Assembly: GCF_025766255.1 (NCBI RefSeq)
Contig: NW_026516752.1
Location: forward strand, 62,001 to 126,000
Direction: 5' to 3'
From: Zychaea mexicana
Lineage: Eukaryota > Mucoromycota > Mucoromycetes > Mucorales > Lichtheimiaceae
Length of the DNA stretch: 64,000 bases
This document shows positions 1-11,182 of the stretch, piece by piece (the first letter of the stretch is position 1; each line of letters begins with the position of its first letter). Made by a program: the position numbers and the translations under genes. A model generated the notes under the pieces. That model searched no databases, had not been told where the DNA came from, and worked only from the letters and a program-made list of their open reading frames with translations.

Positions 1-261
1 AAAAAATTCCATCCCTTTAGCATAGTAACCTCTCCTCTCTGACTCTCCCTGCACATCATCATTATCACACATAAGCATTTAACAAAGAAGAAACATATAC
101 TCTCTCTCTCTCTCTCAATAACAATTATCCACCTTAAAACCTCATTACAAACCTCGTTACAAATTTCGTTTAATTGAATTGATTACGTGATGCATTGCCA
201 TCCCGCGCGCGGGATCGGAAAGGGATGATTATTCAGCGAGTTCCCGAGCACCTTTTTTTTT

Positions 262-273
262 AAATATAAAAGA
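262..273 (+). promoter_or_regulatory. TATA-like element upstream of the DUF336 gene
   Basis: An AAATATAAAAGA stretch follows a poly-T run and lies about 60 bases before the start codon at 329. This spacing suits a TATA box. The upstream 260 bases are AT-rich with a CT repeat near 101-115 and no coding sequence that I can support. Confidence 0.4.
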
Positions 274-328
274 GTACTCTAGTTTCCCTTCGTTCTCAAA
301 GCTCGTTTATATAACAACAAAGAAAAAC

Positions 329-1152
329 ATGAGTGCTGCTGGTGAAGATATCAAGGCCCTTTTGCAAGATTTGCTTGCCCAGGAAGAACGCTGCCAATTC
401 ACAAAGTTCACCAGCGACGACGCGCTGAAGCTCGGTCTTCTTATTCTGGAGAATGCAAAGGCATACACTCGTCCCATTGTGCTTGACATTAACCTGGCTG
501 GTCATCAGTTGTTCCATTTCGCCATGCAGGGTACTGGTCCCGATAACAACGAATGGGTTGCTCGGAAAAAGTAAGGATTCTCTTTTTTTTAAGCTTGCAT
601 ATCCTCGCCTTCTTCTGTTGCTGTTGTAGGTGGGGGGGAAGGGGTTGATGTAAAGGGTGTTTGGGATAGGAGGAGGGTGTATTAGAGCAAAAAGCAATAC
701 TATTAGAGTAAGAAACTTGGTTTCAACTGACTACTTGGATCTGACCGTGCTATTATCTGTAACAGCAAAGCTGTGCTTCGATTCAGACATTCCAGCTATT
801 ATCTGGGCCGTTATTGCGCAAGCCAGAACAAGACCCTTGAAGAAAAGTATTATGTAAGTAACTTGTAAAAGTTACAACAATCGAAAATGATGTTTTAACA
901 AAATAAGCACTACTAGGTGAGCGAAAAGGAATATGCTTGCCACGGCGGCTCGTTCCCGTTGATCATCAAGGATGTGGGTGTTGTTGGCACCATCACTGTC
1001 TCTGGCTTGGCCCAGCAGGTACTTGACCTTTCACCAGCAGTATCGCATGTCTAGCAGAGAAAATAGGGGGTGGTCATCTAATTCATGTTCGCTTTCTATA
1101 GGACGATCACGGTTTGGTAGTCAAGTCGATTGAGCAATTTCTAGGTCAATAA
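329..1152 (+). CDS. DUF336/UPF0303 heme-degrading-domain-like protein (Ybr137w-like), 4 exons
   Basis: Exons are 329-570, 766-853, 917-1018 and 1102-1152, giving 160 residues, the usual size for the UPF0303 (Haem_degrading, DUF336) family. The protein begins [20 protein letters not shown]. Family-like segments include [14 protein letters not shown] in exon 1 and [20 protein letters not shown] in exon 3. Budding yeast Ybr137w belongs to this family and is linked to the GET tail-anchored protein pathway; bacterial relatives resemble HbpS and GlcG. No enzymatic activity can be assigned from sequence. All junctions are GT-AG and phases agree. The TAA stop lies inside an AATAAA hexamer. The start has a good context (AAACATGAG) and is the only ATG that fits the family N-terminus. 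Confidence 0.85.
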
Positions 1153-1378
1153 AGATTTCTTCATTAGAGAGTGCTGATAGTCTAGCATACTATGTGTATT
1201 TGCTATGTGATTGTGTGTGTGTTCTCCATGTGCATGATGTGTAGCACACGCTTTGTGCTCGGATAGTAAAAGTTCTTGCATGACAACAAATTAGGCTCTG
1301 GCGGGGAGAGACACATTCAAAAAGAATAAAGACAAGGCACAGAACAGCCTTCTCCTTTCTTCTTTTCATTCTCAAAAT

Positions 1379-3271
1379 ATGCTCTACGATCCATCACTTC
1401 CATTTACTGCGGCTTATCGTCTATTTCGAGAACAGACAATCAAGCATAGTCCATTTACTGCTGGCTGCCATGCCTTTCTCAAGTACGATGACACAAAGGC
1501 AAGAAGACTCCCCAACACACATACACACACACACTCACACACACTCTCTCTCTCTTTCTTTCTTTCTCTCTTTTACCTTTGAGATATTTCACTTGACCAA
1601 TTATAAAGAACCTTGTTACGCGATGCCAACACCACTTTTTTTTTTTGCTGCTCGAATTTGAATTTAGGAAGCCACGATCCGATTATTAATATTGTATATA
1701 TTATACGCACTTTATGCGGACACAACACTCGAACGAAACCCATTTCTCACATTCTTTTTGGAATTCGTGTCGGGTGATAATCAGCGTGGCAACGCTCTTG
1801 AACAACAATTTGTCTATTGCATCTTGGGAGGTTCCATTGTCAAAGTGAGTTCTATTCTGTAAGAAAAAGGTGGCGAGAGAGAGAGAGAGAGAGAAAGAAA
1901 GAGAGGGTAATCAAATAGGGGTGTTCTAGATAATGGACACGCATGAAAAAAAAAAGATTGGTTTATTAAATATATATTGTTAGATCAAGGAACGAACACC
2001 ACGACAAGTGTGTGATAATACATCGGAAACATTACCAAAGCCTAACACGAGTGTCCAGCGCGTGAATGAATTGAAAAAGAGCGTTGCTTTATTGATAGGT
2101 GATCCGTAAGTGGGAACAGGATTTTTATACATGTGGGTTCAAGAGAAACTGTTGTTATACACAAAGAGTAATCGGTTTTTCCGTTTTTTTGCTAGGTTAA
2201 CACTATTTGGATCAATCAAAGATGGCGGTCAAGAGATCATTGGGCAACACCAACGAACAAACAAGGTAAAAGCATCTTGCTCTACTGAGAAACCTCAGGT
2301 CCCCTGGTTAACAATCGCGGCATAATAGTCTCAGCAGCAGCAGCAGCAAGAACAGCAAGAACAGCACTTGGATCCAGAGGCACTTGCCCAAGTTACCTAC
2401 TTGATGCGTGATGCTTGCCTAAGGACTTTAAGGATACCCGAACAGCAGGTAAAAAAACGGACTCTCTTGTAATGAAGTCCGGAATGCTGGTGACGATGAC
2501 GATGGACTGATGAAGAAAAACTTTTAAGTTTGTGCAAAATGCTTTCAAATACCATGCAAAAACTGTTGTCACAAGCTGTGGATTATCACCAGAAAAACTA
2601 CGAGATCTCGTGGAAACAAATCATATTCTAGCAATGGATGTAGTGCCTTCATTTCTTGAGCAGGTTACCGGTGACAAAGAGTAAGTTTTTCCAGCTTTGC
2701 GACCCTGGGAGGGATTATTGTTTCTTTTTTCTTTGGGTGAGGGCTTTAACCAAATACAAATTTAAAAAAAAAAAAACTAGATATTTGTATGCACTTGCCA
2801 AAGTGCCAGTCGGTAATAGTAGTGTGGAATTGGTGTATCATTTACTCACGTCGGGTCGAACACTTGGCGATGATTTCATACACATGTACATTTCCAACAG
2901 TATTCGTACATGTGAGTTGTACGAAGAAGGTCCACGTAAAGACAAGCATGTCCGCTTGGTAAGTTCCCTTTCCCCCACACCAACTGATAGCCCGTACTCT
3001 CAACCTTTGATCCTGATGATGAATATTTGGGTAGGTGGCCAAGTTTATCCAGTCTTTATTGGAAAGAGGCACTATCTCCATTGCCGAATACCTCATTGAA
3101 ATCCAATCCTTCTGCGTCGGATACTTTCGATTCAAAGGCGTCGCCACGCTCTTCCAATTGGCATCCAGCGAAGCACAGCGAATGGGATTTCAAGTGGATC
3201 GACAGCAGCAACAACAACAACAGCAGCAGCAGCAGCAGAAGCAGCAGAAGCAACAAGAAGTGGCAATATGA
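1379..3271 (+). CDS. CNOT11: CCR4-NOT complex subunit 11, 8 exons
   Basis: Exons are 1379-1498, 1668-1844, 1984-2105, 2196-2265, 2329-2448, 2529-2680, 2781-2958 and 3035-3271, giving about 391 residues. CNOT11 (DUF2363) is a subunit of the CCR4-NOT deadenylase complex and binds the N-terminal part of CNOT1 together with CNOT10 in animals. The C-terminal domain is clear: a VVPSFLEQVTGDKEYLYAL segment, DDFIHMYISNSIRTCE, then RLVAKFIQSLLERGTISIAE and a final FCVGYFRFKGVATLFQL. Exon 2 matches the helical N-terminal part of the family. The protein ends in a poly-Q/K tail. Intron 1 (1499-1667) starts with GC rather than GT; phase 0 on both sides supports it. The start at 1379 is the most plausible ATG but the extreme N-terminus is poorly conserved. 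Confidence 0.88.
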
Positions 3272-3417
3272 AAAGAAGAGAAAGAGAGAGAGAGGAGAGG
3301 GGAGAGGAAAAAACAACGTTCTATATGTTTTTTATGTACACATCAATTGCAGCCTGTTTTTTATACGTTCTTGTTTTTATATATGGAGAATATTATATAT
3401 ACTTTGCTTGTCTCTAA

Positions 3418-3979
3418 TTACATGCCACCACCGAACTGTTGACCAGCGGATTCACGTTGGATTCTACCGACATAGGCACGCGAGACAACGTTCCATGCTT
3501 CCATGTAACGGTCCATGCACTTGGACAAGCAGGCTTGCTCACCGCTTTCCAAACGAGCACCAGGCTTGGGAACGCACTTGTCGTAGCACTTTTCGTTGAT
3601 TTTCTGTACGTGTGTGCATAACCCACCGAAAAAAAAAAAGACGTGTCAGTCTCATTCTCCCTAGTTTTCTTTTTCTTTTTCTCCTTTCGTTACAAAAACC
3701 CCCCTTACGTTGATAAGCTCTTGAGCGTTGGCCAAAGCAAGTTCACCGCGAACCTTGTCCATGACTTCTTGCTTCTTGCTACCCTATACCGAGAAAAGAA
3801 GAGAAAAAAAAGACAGTCCCCGAATTACATAAAGTAACCCAGTGCATGCACACAAATGAGTATTCTCTCTTCTTTCTACAGACATTGGGTGTTGTCGCAT
3901 TTCAGGTTTTAAAAAGTCAATTTACCAAGTCGGCGGAAGCACCGCTGCCAAAGTTGTAACCCGAGTTGTAATCGCTCAT
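3418..3979 (-). CDS. TIM13: Mitochondrial intermembrane-space chaperone Tim13, 3 exons
   Basis: Exons on the minus strand are 3926-3979, 3709-3783 and 3418-3603, giving 104 residues. Small Tim proteins form hexamers (Tim8-Tim13) in the intermembrane space and escort hydrophobic precursors from TOM to TIM22 or SAM. The twin CX3C motif is present as CYDKC and CLSKC, separated by 14 residues as expected. The segments VRGELALANAQELINKINE and MDRYMEAWNVVSRAYVGR are typical of Tim13 rather than Tim8, Tim9 or Tim10. The gene is convergent with CNOT11, with 146 bases between the stop codons. Confidence 0.93.
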
Positions 3980-4275
3980 TTTATGTGTTGAAAGAATCAA
4001 AGAAACTTGTCAAGAACACGGGAAAAGCAAAAAAATAAAACAATTTTTTCTCCGCTTAGCGTGGTTTGGCTTGTCCGTCCGGGGAAAGAGGGCCCCCGGC
4101 GGGTCTGTCAGCGCCCCGTCACTTAAAGCGCGCCGCAAGCAGTAGCGACCCAATATTGCTTGGTTCATAAACTCTCCCTTTTACTCAAGGTTATTTAAGC
4201 CAGCAGTGATATCACATTTTGTCAGTAACAACCCCCTTTTTATTATGCCAGAGTAGTTGTAGAATCAATAACAAT
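3980..4275. other. Intergenic, promoter side of TIM13
   Basis: No coding sequence seen. It holds a GC-rich block at about 4070-4150 (CCGTCCGGGG, GGGCCCCCGGCGGG, GCGCGCCGC) within otherwise AT-rich DNA, the likely upstream control region of TIM13. The SDR gene ends on the far side on the same strand, so only one promoter is expected here. Confidence 0.4.
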
Positions 4276-5725
4276 TCACATGAATCGGCCCGGAACAACA
4301 GGAAGACTTGCAGAAAGACCACCATCGACCGCGATTGCCTGATAGTATGCAAATAAAATGTCATTGTCAATAAACTCAATAACAGGGAATATCTCAGATG
4401 TATGTATATGTTTGCTGTTAGTAGGAAGAGATCAGTACCTGTCCATTGATATAAGATGCCTCTTCACTAGCCAAGAAAGCAACAACCGCAGCAACCTGTT
4501 GTCGAAATTACATTATAAGAAAACGAGTGGGGGTAAATGGTATTGAGCAGACTGCAACAACGTAGGGCAGACAGCTGCTTCGTTTCATCCAGTCATGAGA
4601 GAGCATACTAAAGCATTATCCTTACCTCTGATGGGACAGCATATCTTCTGGTGGGATTGAGCTGACCAATCTTGTTTGAAGAGCCTCTTGACTTTGCATA
4701 GTCGAACGTTTTGACTGTCATGCCGGTTTCAATGATGCCCTATATATTTAACATGAGTAACGAGATATAGCACATTATTTTAGATATTCTTGGATACATA
4801 CCGGGCAAATAGCGTTGGTGCGCACATTTGTGCCAGCATATTGGTATGCGCTGGTTTGGCACAAGTTGATCACACTATGTAGATAAAAAGTACATTAACA
4901 ATAAGCAAAAAGACTTTGCTTATAGTAGAGTTACAGGTCCTACTTACGCCGACTTTGCTGCCGAATATTCTGGTGGGCCAGCACCAGAGCGAATACCCGC
5001 GACTGCATAAAATGTTGCTAAAGTTAGCCATGTGTAGTCAGTTACACAGAATAGGCAATGGTTCTTCTTACCTGAAGCAGTGCAGATGATGGAACCACCC
5101 GACATTTCCTTACCACCCTTGCCTGTTTCTTCCATTGCCTTGCCCGCAATTTTGAGAGCCAAAAACGCGCTCAAGGAATTCACTCGCACGACCTCCATAA
5201 AAGACGACTCGTCGGCGTCTTCAAGTCGCACGCGCGGTAAACTCATGCCTGCGTTGGCAAAATATACATCGAGACGGCCAAACATTTCCATAGCTTCTGC
5301 GACAATGTTCGTGACGCCCTCTGTGGATGCAGCATCGAATGCTCGTGCAATACAAGCGACATTTGGATATCGCATTTCAATGTCGCGGGCAAGCTCTTCC
5401 AAGTTTTCGCCTCTCAGGTCAGTGGCGAAAATTACTTTGGGTCCACGCTTGGCTAGAGCATAAACGGTAGCGCGTCTGATGATGTTAAAATCAAGTTCAG
5501 GCTCTTTGTTAGCACCACCATAACATACATTTACTGGTTCTTTTTTCATGAACAAAAAGTAGAACAGCAGCAGCAGCAGCAACAAAACGATCTTATTTAC
5601 CCAATGCCTTTGATCGAGTTGGCACCAGTGACAATGCATACTTTGTCGGTGAGAGACGACCCAGCTTTGGCCAAGTGGGCGGCTATCTGTCCAACACGCT
5701 CATTGGCAGTATCAAACGACGACAT
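4276..5725 (-). CDS. Short-chain dehydrogenase/reductase (SDR), 7 exons
   Basis: Minus-strand exons are 5601-5725, 5072-5475, 4948-5002, 4802-4874, 4626-4739, 4439-4495 and 4276-4338, giving 296 residues. The Rossmann glycine motif reads TGANSIKGIGRA, the spaced form with two extra residues found in some SDRs. Downstream come the NAG motif (FANAGMS), the catalytic serine in SIICTASVAG, the YSAAK active-site pair, NAICPGIIETGM and a C-terminal AVDGG. It should be an NAD(P)-dependent oxidoreductase; substrate cannot be told. The start at 5725 (GATACTATGTCG) is preferred to an upstream in-frame ATG because it sits in better context and matches the expected distance to the glycine motif. No targeting signal is evident and the ending GRFM is not a peroxisomal signal. 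Confidence 0.9.
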
Positions 5726-6078
5726 AGTATCAATATGAAAGGGTGAAAAAAAAAGGTATAAAAAGAAAGTGAAAGGGGAAAAGACAAAGGATGTTTCCTT
5801 GGGGTTTTTTCCCTTCAAAGACTCTCATTTTAGTCATGAAAACTTGGTGAAATCCCCACGACTCCTATGCTTGGGAAAATTATTATGCTTGCAAAGAGCT
5901 TATTCCACTTTTTTTTTACGTACCTGACCACAAACTACAGAATCCATCGATTCGCATCCATAAAAGCTATCCCCTCCGCTTTTTGATTTCCGACGGACGC
6001 CCACTGTGTGCAGTAAAAGTAGCAGCGTAATATCTTTCCCTCCCACTAAAATAGATCTACTATTATATACAACAAAAC
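5726..6078. promoter_or_regulatory. Divergent intergenic region between the SDR and Fmp32-like genes
   Basis: These 353 bases separate two genes transcribed outward, so both promoters probably lie here. I see AT-rich sequence with A/T runs (for example TATTATATAC just before the right-hand start codon) but no motif that I can name with confidence. Confidence 0.4.
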
Positions 6079-7204
6079 ATGAATTCATTCCGACAAGGTG
6101 TGTGTGTGTGTGCCATTCTTTAACTAAGAATCGGCTGGTTTTGATGCTCCAAAATGACCAGAAGGGATAGAGAATGACAACAACGTTATGAAATACACAC
6201 GCTCACACAGTTAGCTTGAACACAACGGGGTAATGCATAATTGTCATAGTATCGCAATCGCTCTTGGCTCGGTCTAGAACGACGCCATTCACAGCCGGCA
6301 TCTTGGCACAAAGACAGCATTCATCATTCTTACAGCAGCAACCCATCCGATCCATATCTTCATACCATTTCGACACCTTTAAATTCGTAGAACGATTAGA
6401 AGCTGAAGGTTTCTCTCGAGAACAAAGCGAAGCTATCATGGCGTCGTTACGAGAAGTAATATCCGAAAGGTATGTATACATCGATATGACATATGGCGAA
6501 AAGATGGAAACTATGGAACCTAGCTACAACAAAAAAAGCTCACTATGGCAACCGAATTTTAGTATGACGGATGCAACCAAGGGGATGGTTACCAAGGCTG
6601 AACAAGAAAAGGTACGACAATGGAAAAAATTGGTAGTAAAATGAAAACGACTAACGGCCCGTAATTCTTTCTCTGTGTGTGTACAGACGGTATATACATA
6701 CAAGGTTGATTTCGCTCACCTAAAGTCCGAGATTCAACTGCTTGAAAAGAACGACTTCACGATGATGAGAGCAGAGAACGACCGATTGTTAGGCGAGGTG
6801 GAAAAACTACGACAAAAGTTACGAGAAGAAATCACACGTTCACAAGCAAACGTGCGATTGGATTTGCATTTGGAAAAGGGGCGTATTCGCGACGAGGCAA
6901 GTGCACAGGAAATCAAGATCAAGGAGACGGATACCCGAATAGAAAGTGAGATTGCTGGGCTGCGAACACAAATGGAAGCTATCAAGTTCCAAATTCTGCA
7001 GTATATGATCGGTAAGTATAAAAGCGAGAAGAAGAGTTTGGGTTGGTTTGGTGGTCGGATAACGTCATTTTTATGCAAAAGAAAGTTGTGCACTGACATC
7101 CATCCCACCGCCCGTGTTTGATTGTTACCCGGGAAATTATGATGATAGGTACCATCACAGGTGCTGGAGCATTGTTTCTGGCCTACCTTCGAATGCTCCG
7201 CTGA
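6079..7204 (+). CDS. FMP32: Mitochondrial coiled-coil inner-membrane protein, DUF1640 (Fmp32/MCUR1/CCDC90 family), 5 exons
   Basis: Exons are 6079-6097, 6250-6469, 6563-6611, 6687-7011 and 7149-7204, giving 222 residues. DUF1640 proteins are anchored in the mitochondrial inner membrane; yeast Fmp32 acts in cytochrome oxidase assembly and the animal relative MCUR1 affects the calcium uniporter. The N-terminus (MNSFRQVSQSLLARSR) is a basic, serine-rich presequence encoded by a 19-base first exon plus exon 2. Family hallmarks follow: FSREQSEAIMASL, MVTKAEQEKTVYTYKVDFA, a long coiled coil with REEITRSQANVRLDLHLEKG, then IESEIAGLRTQMEAIKFQ. A single C-terminal membrane helix (TITGAGALFLAYL) ends the protein. 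The 19-base exon is inferred: splicing it to the acceptor at 6249 joins the frame exactly. Confidence 0.85.
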
Positions 7205-7421
7205 CCGTCTCGTTGTATCCACTCTCTTGCTGTGCCTCCACATCTTTCTCTTTCGCACGCTTCCCTTTGCATTGTGCATTCCAGAACCGTGAACCCACAC
7301 GCGACGTCTTGTGAATTTCTACCAACCAATAATATAAGCTCTTTATTTCCTTTTAACCTTTTTCTCTCTATTTCAAATCTGATATCATACACAACATACT
7401 TTTGTACCCAAATCAAAATCA

Positions 7422-8833
7422 ATGGCTGATAAGAACGGCAACAATACTAGTAGCAGTGTAATCACTTCTACAATCACTGCCAAAAGTCCTACTCGTCCAC
7501 CTATAAGTGAAAGTGACGGCAAAGGAGGCAAAAGAGGAAGCGGAAGCTCATTTGCCTTGTTGCCATTGACTCATCGCGTGGGAGGTCATGTCCGCATGTT
7601 CAGATTGGCCAACGGTGCCATTTGCAAGGCCCTTACAAACAAGGAACGAGAGTTCTACGAAGATGTTGAGCAAAAGCCAGAATTTCGACCCTTTGTACCT
7701 TGCTACATGGGCGTCATTGTCATTTCGGACGATCAACAGAACGGACCAAAGATTATTCTGGAACGAGATAAACGTCGCTTAAAACAATTCACGCCGCCAC
7801 CTACCATGCGGCCTATACGACGATCCACGACTGTCATGCTCTCCTCAGATAGTTCGGATACAGACGTACTGCCTATCTATCGAAGCGGCCATCCACCTTA
7901 TCATAATGCCATGGATCCAGCAGCAGCTTCTCGTCGTCCTCGTCCTGGTCGACGGCGATCATGTTGCCAACGGGCGGTGTCATGCCCTGCTGTCTTGCGG
8001 ACTGAAAAAGTTGACATCCGACGGCCGCATCCAGCGACACAACAACAACAACAACAACAATCGGAAGACGACCAACAACAGGGAATCATCAACTCGTCGC
8101 TATCGGATCAAGACACGCATGAATTCATTGTTATGGAAGACTTGACGTTCGAAATGGAGCGGCCATGTGTTTTGGACCTGAAAATGGGAACAAGGCAGCA
8201 TGGTGTCTATGCTGCAGAAGCCAAGATGAAAAGCCAGACAGCTAAATGTGAGCATTCCACAAGCAAGTCTTTGGGTGTCCGCATGTGCGGCATGCAGGTA
8301 TGTAAAAACAAGTGTGGTACACTTTAAATACTCTGTTTGACAGCAGAGAATGTTAAAACAATAGTAACATCTTCATATTGTTTATATATTAGGTGTATCG
8401 AGGGTCAACAGGAAAGTGTCAGACCCAGGATAAATATGTCGGACGAGAATTGGATGCGGATGGATTTCGCGACACATTGCATTCGTTCTTGAGCGACGGT
8501 ACGCGTTTGCTCGTCGAATATATACCCGATCTGATAAGCAAGATATGGCAGTTACAACGGATCATCAAATCCATGCACGGCTATCGTTTCTTTGGCTCGA
8601 GTCTTCTCATCATATACGATGGTGCAGATACGACCAAACCCGTCGATTTGAGACTCATTGATTTTGCACATTGCGTAACCAAGCAGGAACTACTGCAGAA
8701 CCGTGCCCGCATGACATGTCCACCCGAACAGCCGATCGACCAGCCAGATCATGGGTATCTGAAAGGCCTAATGACGTTGATGCACATGTTGCAAAACATA
8801 GCCACCCGCCATTTCAATTCTTCCCCATACTAA
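7422..8833 (+). CDS. KCS1: Inositol hexakisphosphate kinase (Kcs1/IP6K type), 2 exons
   Basis: Exons are 7422-8297 and 8393-8833, giving 438 residues. The inositol polyphosphate kinase signature PxxxDxKxG is present as PCVLDLKMG at about residues 247-255, followed by TRQHG as in IP6 kinases. The C-terminal lobe has [10 protein letters not shown] and the catalytic LIDFAH. The product would make 5-PP-InsP5 (IP7), a signal in phosphate sensing and vacuole biology. The N-terminal part has the [10 protein letters not shown] segment typical of Kcs1/IP6K. A disordered basic, Q-rich insert lies at about residues 130-225. It is shorter than budding yeast Kcs1 but close to animal IP6Ks. The Arg82/IPMK branch is less likely because of the TRQHG context. 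Confidence 0.9.
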
Positions 8834-9062
8834 AAACCTGCCACAAACGTTCTTATACATATATACATACACGATACTACTATCATCACTACTTACTATT
8901 ACATACGTACACATTCATCCAGCCCCGTCTCAAAACAACACATGCACATATACAGTGTCTTTTCATCATATATCAAAGATTTGCTGATCAGAAATACAAT
9001 AGACGTTATTGTTGCTGTACCATGTATATGCAAAGTAGGATTGGATCGAGCAATTGTTGATA
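8834..9062. other. Intergenic, 3' flank of the IP6K gene
   Basis: AT-rich sequence with ATAC/TACT runs. I see no gene. The transposon described next inserts at the right end of this stretch. Confidence 0.4.
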
Positions 9063-9070
9063 TTTCTATT

Positions 9071-9235
9071 GGGAATTACTACGCGCACGACAAAAATTGA
9101 CCTCGCGCACGACATTTTTTTTGGTAGTTTAGTATTCCGCAGTTGTCGTGCGCACCGTCTCTTGCACAGCCTGAAAGACCCGCGCACGACAAAATCTGAT
9201 CTCGCGCAACGACAATTTTTTTTGGCAGTTGTCGT
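9071..9235 (+). repeat. Left terminal inverted repeat
   Basis: Reverse complement of 9753-9916. It contains several GCGCACGAC words in both orientations around two T8 runs, so each arm can itself fold. Confidence 0.9.
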
Positions 9236-9752
9236 GCGCACGGTCTCTCGCACAGTTTGAAAGACCCTGCGCACGACAGAACTATGATGATATATGCCGA
9301 GTAACTGGAACATTAACATACCGTGTATCCAAATGGCAAGCAAACAACTTTGTGCCAACATAAGTATTATAATATAGTGAAGCACAAGCGAGACAATTTC
9401 TTAGTCAACACAAAAAGACGTAGCCAAGACCATAGAAAAGTGGGTAGACGGTGCACCAAGTGTTTTCACCAATTTAATATCAATGACGATGGTATTGGCT
9501 GCAAAGACATATCCTGTGTTTCGTGTTCCAAAACTTGCCAGAGCTAGGGCTGTCATGTAATTCTATTCAAATAAAATTATTTTTGACGATCAGTGTAATA
9601 TTCGACGTATATATAACGAAAGATGATAATAATGTGTCAACCAAATTGTTGAATATTTGGAGGGCGAAGAACAAGAACAATTAAATCCGGAGACAAGGCA
9701 CAAGAGCTTAAATATGAGACAAGAACATAAATCGTCGAGTACGTTGAGGTAA

Positions 9753-9916
9753 ACGACAACTGCCAAAAAAATTGTCGTTGCGCGAGATCAGATTTTGTCG
9801 TGCGCGGGTCTTTCAGGCTGTGCAAGAGACGGTGCGCACGACAACTGCGGAATACTAAACTACCAAAAAAAATGTCGTGCGCGAGGTCAATTTTTGTCGT
9901 GCGCGTAGTAATTCCC
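9753..9916 (-). repeat. Right terminal inverted repeat
   Basis: Reverse complement of 9071-9235 with one base missing in a T run. It ends directly at the second TTTCTATT copy. Confidence 0.9.
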
Positions 9917-9924
9917 TTTCTATT

Positions 9925-11182
9925 TTACAGTACCACATGCACATGCACATCCTGTGGTCGCATAGTCTTCTTACCATAGCAGTGCTGATTACAGAATCAC
10001 GTTATTTATTATTTGAGCTCGTAGTTGCCAATTCTATTGAGAGCTACTGTATGTAAACCTCACGCCAAAAACGAAAAATACTGCTATATTGCTATATATT
10101 GTTTTGGCTCATGAAGACGGTAATAAGATAGCATTCGAGGGGCAGTGAATAAGAAGATTATTGGAAAAATGAAGGGTAATTCACAGCGTTAGTCAATGAA
10201 GCATGGTAGAAATAAAAGGCAAGGTACTCGTCGTCTCAATATGCATGGCCATAAAATGTGAATCATCATGATATTGATACTGATAAGTAACATACCGCTA
10301 TAATTAGGACGCTGCTATTGAAGTAGCAGTATATCTGACATGAAGATATCCATCGCTCCCTTCATTTTCTAATAGCGAACATCACATACGTTCGAATTTT
10401 CATAATATTTCATTGATTCCCCCCACCGCCTTGTGCAGCACCAGTTCTGCAACTTTTCTATATAAAAAGGGTGGACGGAGGTAACAACTAGTAATTCTGT
10501 TGTGTTTTATTTTATAATAAGTAAATTCATATCTCTGTTAGGCAAACATATGCTCAGCTTATGCGTATTGAGTATATAACCCGGAAACTGTTTTTGTTTA
10601 GTAAGCTACTTCTAGTTTATATAAAGAGCATCTACCAGAGATATCATTTTGCAGGATATCGTAGTTCGTGCATGCTATCAAGTCGTCTAGAATGTTGGAT
10701 GAGAAAAAGATAGCGATTGATGGGGTAAAGCCTTGACTTCATCATTTTTTCTAATATTTTTTATACATGAGTGCGTACTTGACGTAGTATCTTACTGTGA
10801 AGAGATTCACAGTCATAATGCTAGCCATTGTGCTCTATTATACTGCCGTCTATTGTAAAACAAAGCCTAAAAACTTCTTTTGATTACTAATATGATAGCT
10901 CTCTTGGTTTTTTGCATTATCCTGGTAATCTTTTTTTGGCTCCAATAATTAAACCATCATTTACAGACTAATAGCCGAGCATAGCTACGGTACTTGGTAT
11001 ATCCGTCTTCCCTTCCATCGAGAAAATCCGGAAGTTCGTCGAGAGTATTCGCATAAGTGCTATTGTGCGAGGGTATATATTAGTATTAGTTAGTACGGTC
11101 TGAGTTCTTCTCTTTGTCACGCCTCCAAGCTTGGCCTTTTATCTTTCTTCCATTTCTCGTTGTTAAACAAAGAAACCAAACC
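9925..11182. other. Intergenic region before the SelO gene
   Basis: About 1.25 kb without a coding region I can support. It contains a strong isolated TATA-box-like string CTATATAAAAAGG at 10458-10470 with no reading frame downstream. The last 100 bases are the 5' leader and promoter of SelO. Otherwise AT-rich unique-looking sequence. Confidence 0.4.

Larger units (their letters stand above)
9063..9924. mobile_element. Non-autonomous DNA transposon (foldback/MITE-like) with 8-bp target duplication
   Basis: The sequence TTTCTATT occurs at 9063-9070 and again at 9917-9924 and directly borders a pair of inverted repeats. The left arm (9071-9235) and right arm (9753-9916) are reverse complements over about 165 bases, differing by one base in a T run. 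Both outer ends read GGGAATTACTACGCGCACGA. The arms are built from repeated GCGCACGAC words. The left arm continues into an extra diverged copy of its inner part (to about 9285) that the right arm lacks. An 8-bp duplication suits the hAT or P superfamilies, but the ends do not match a hAT consensus that I can recall. No complete transposase is present. Near identity of the arms suggests recent movement. Confidence 0.88.
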
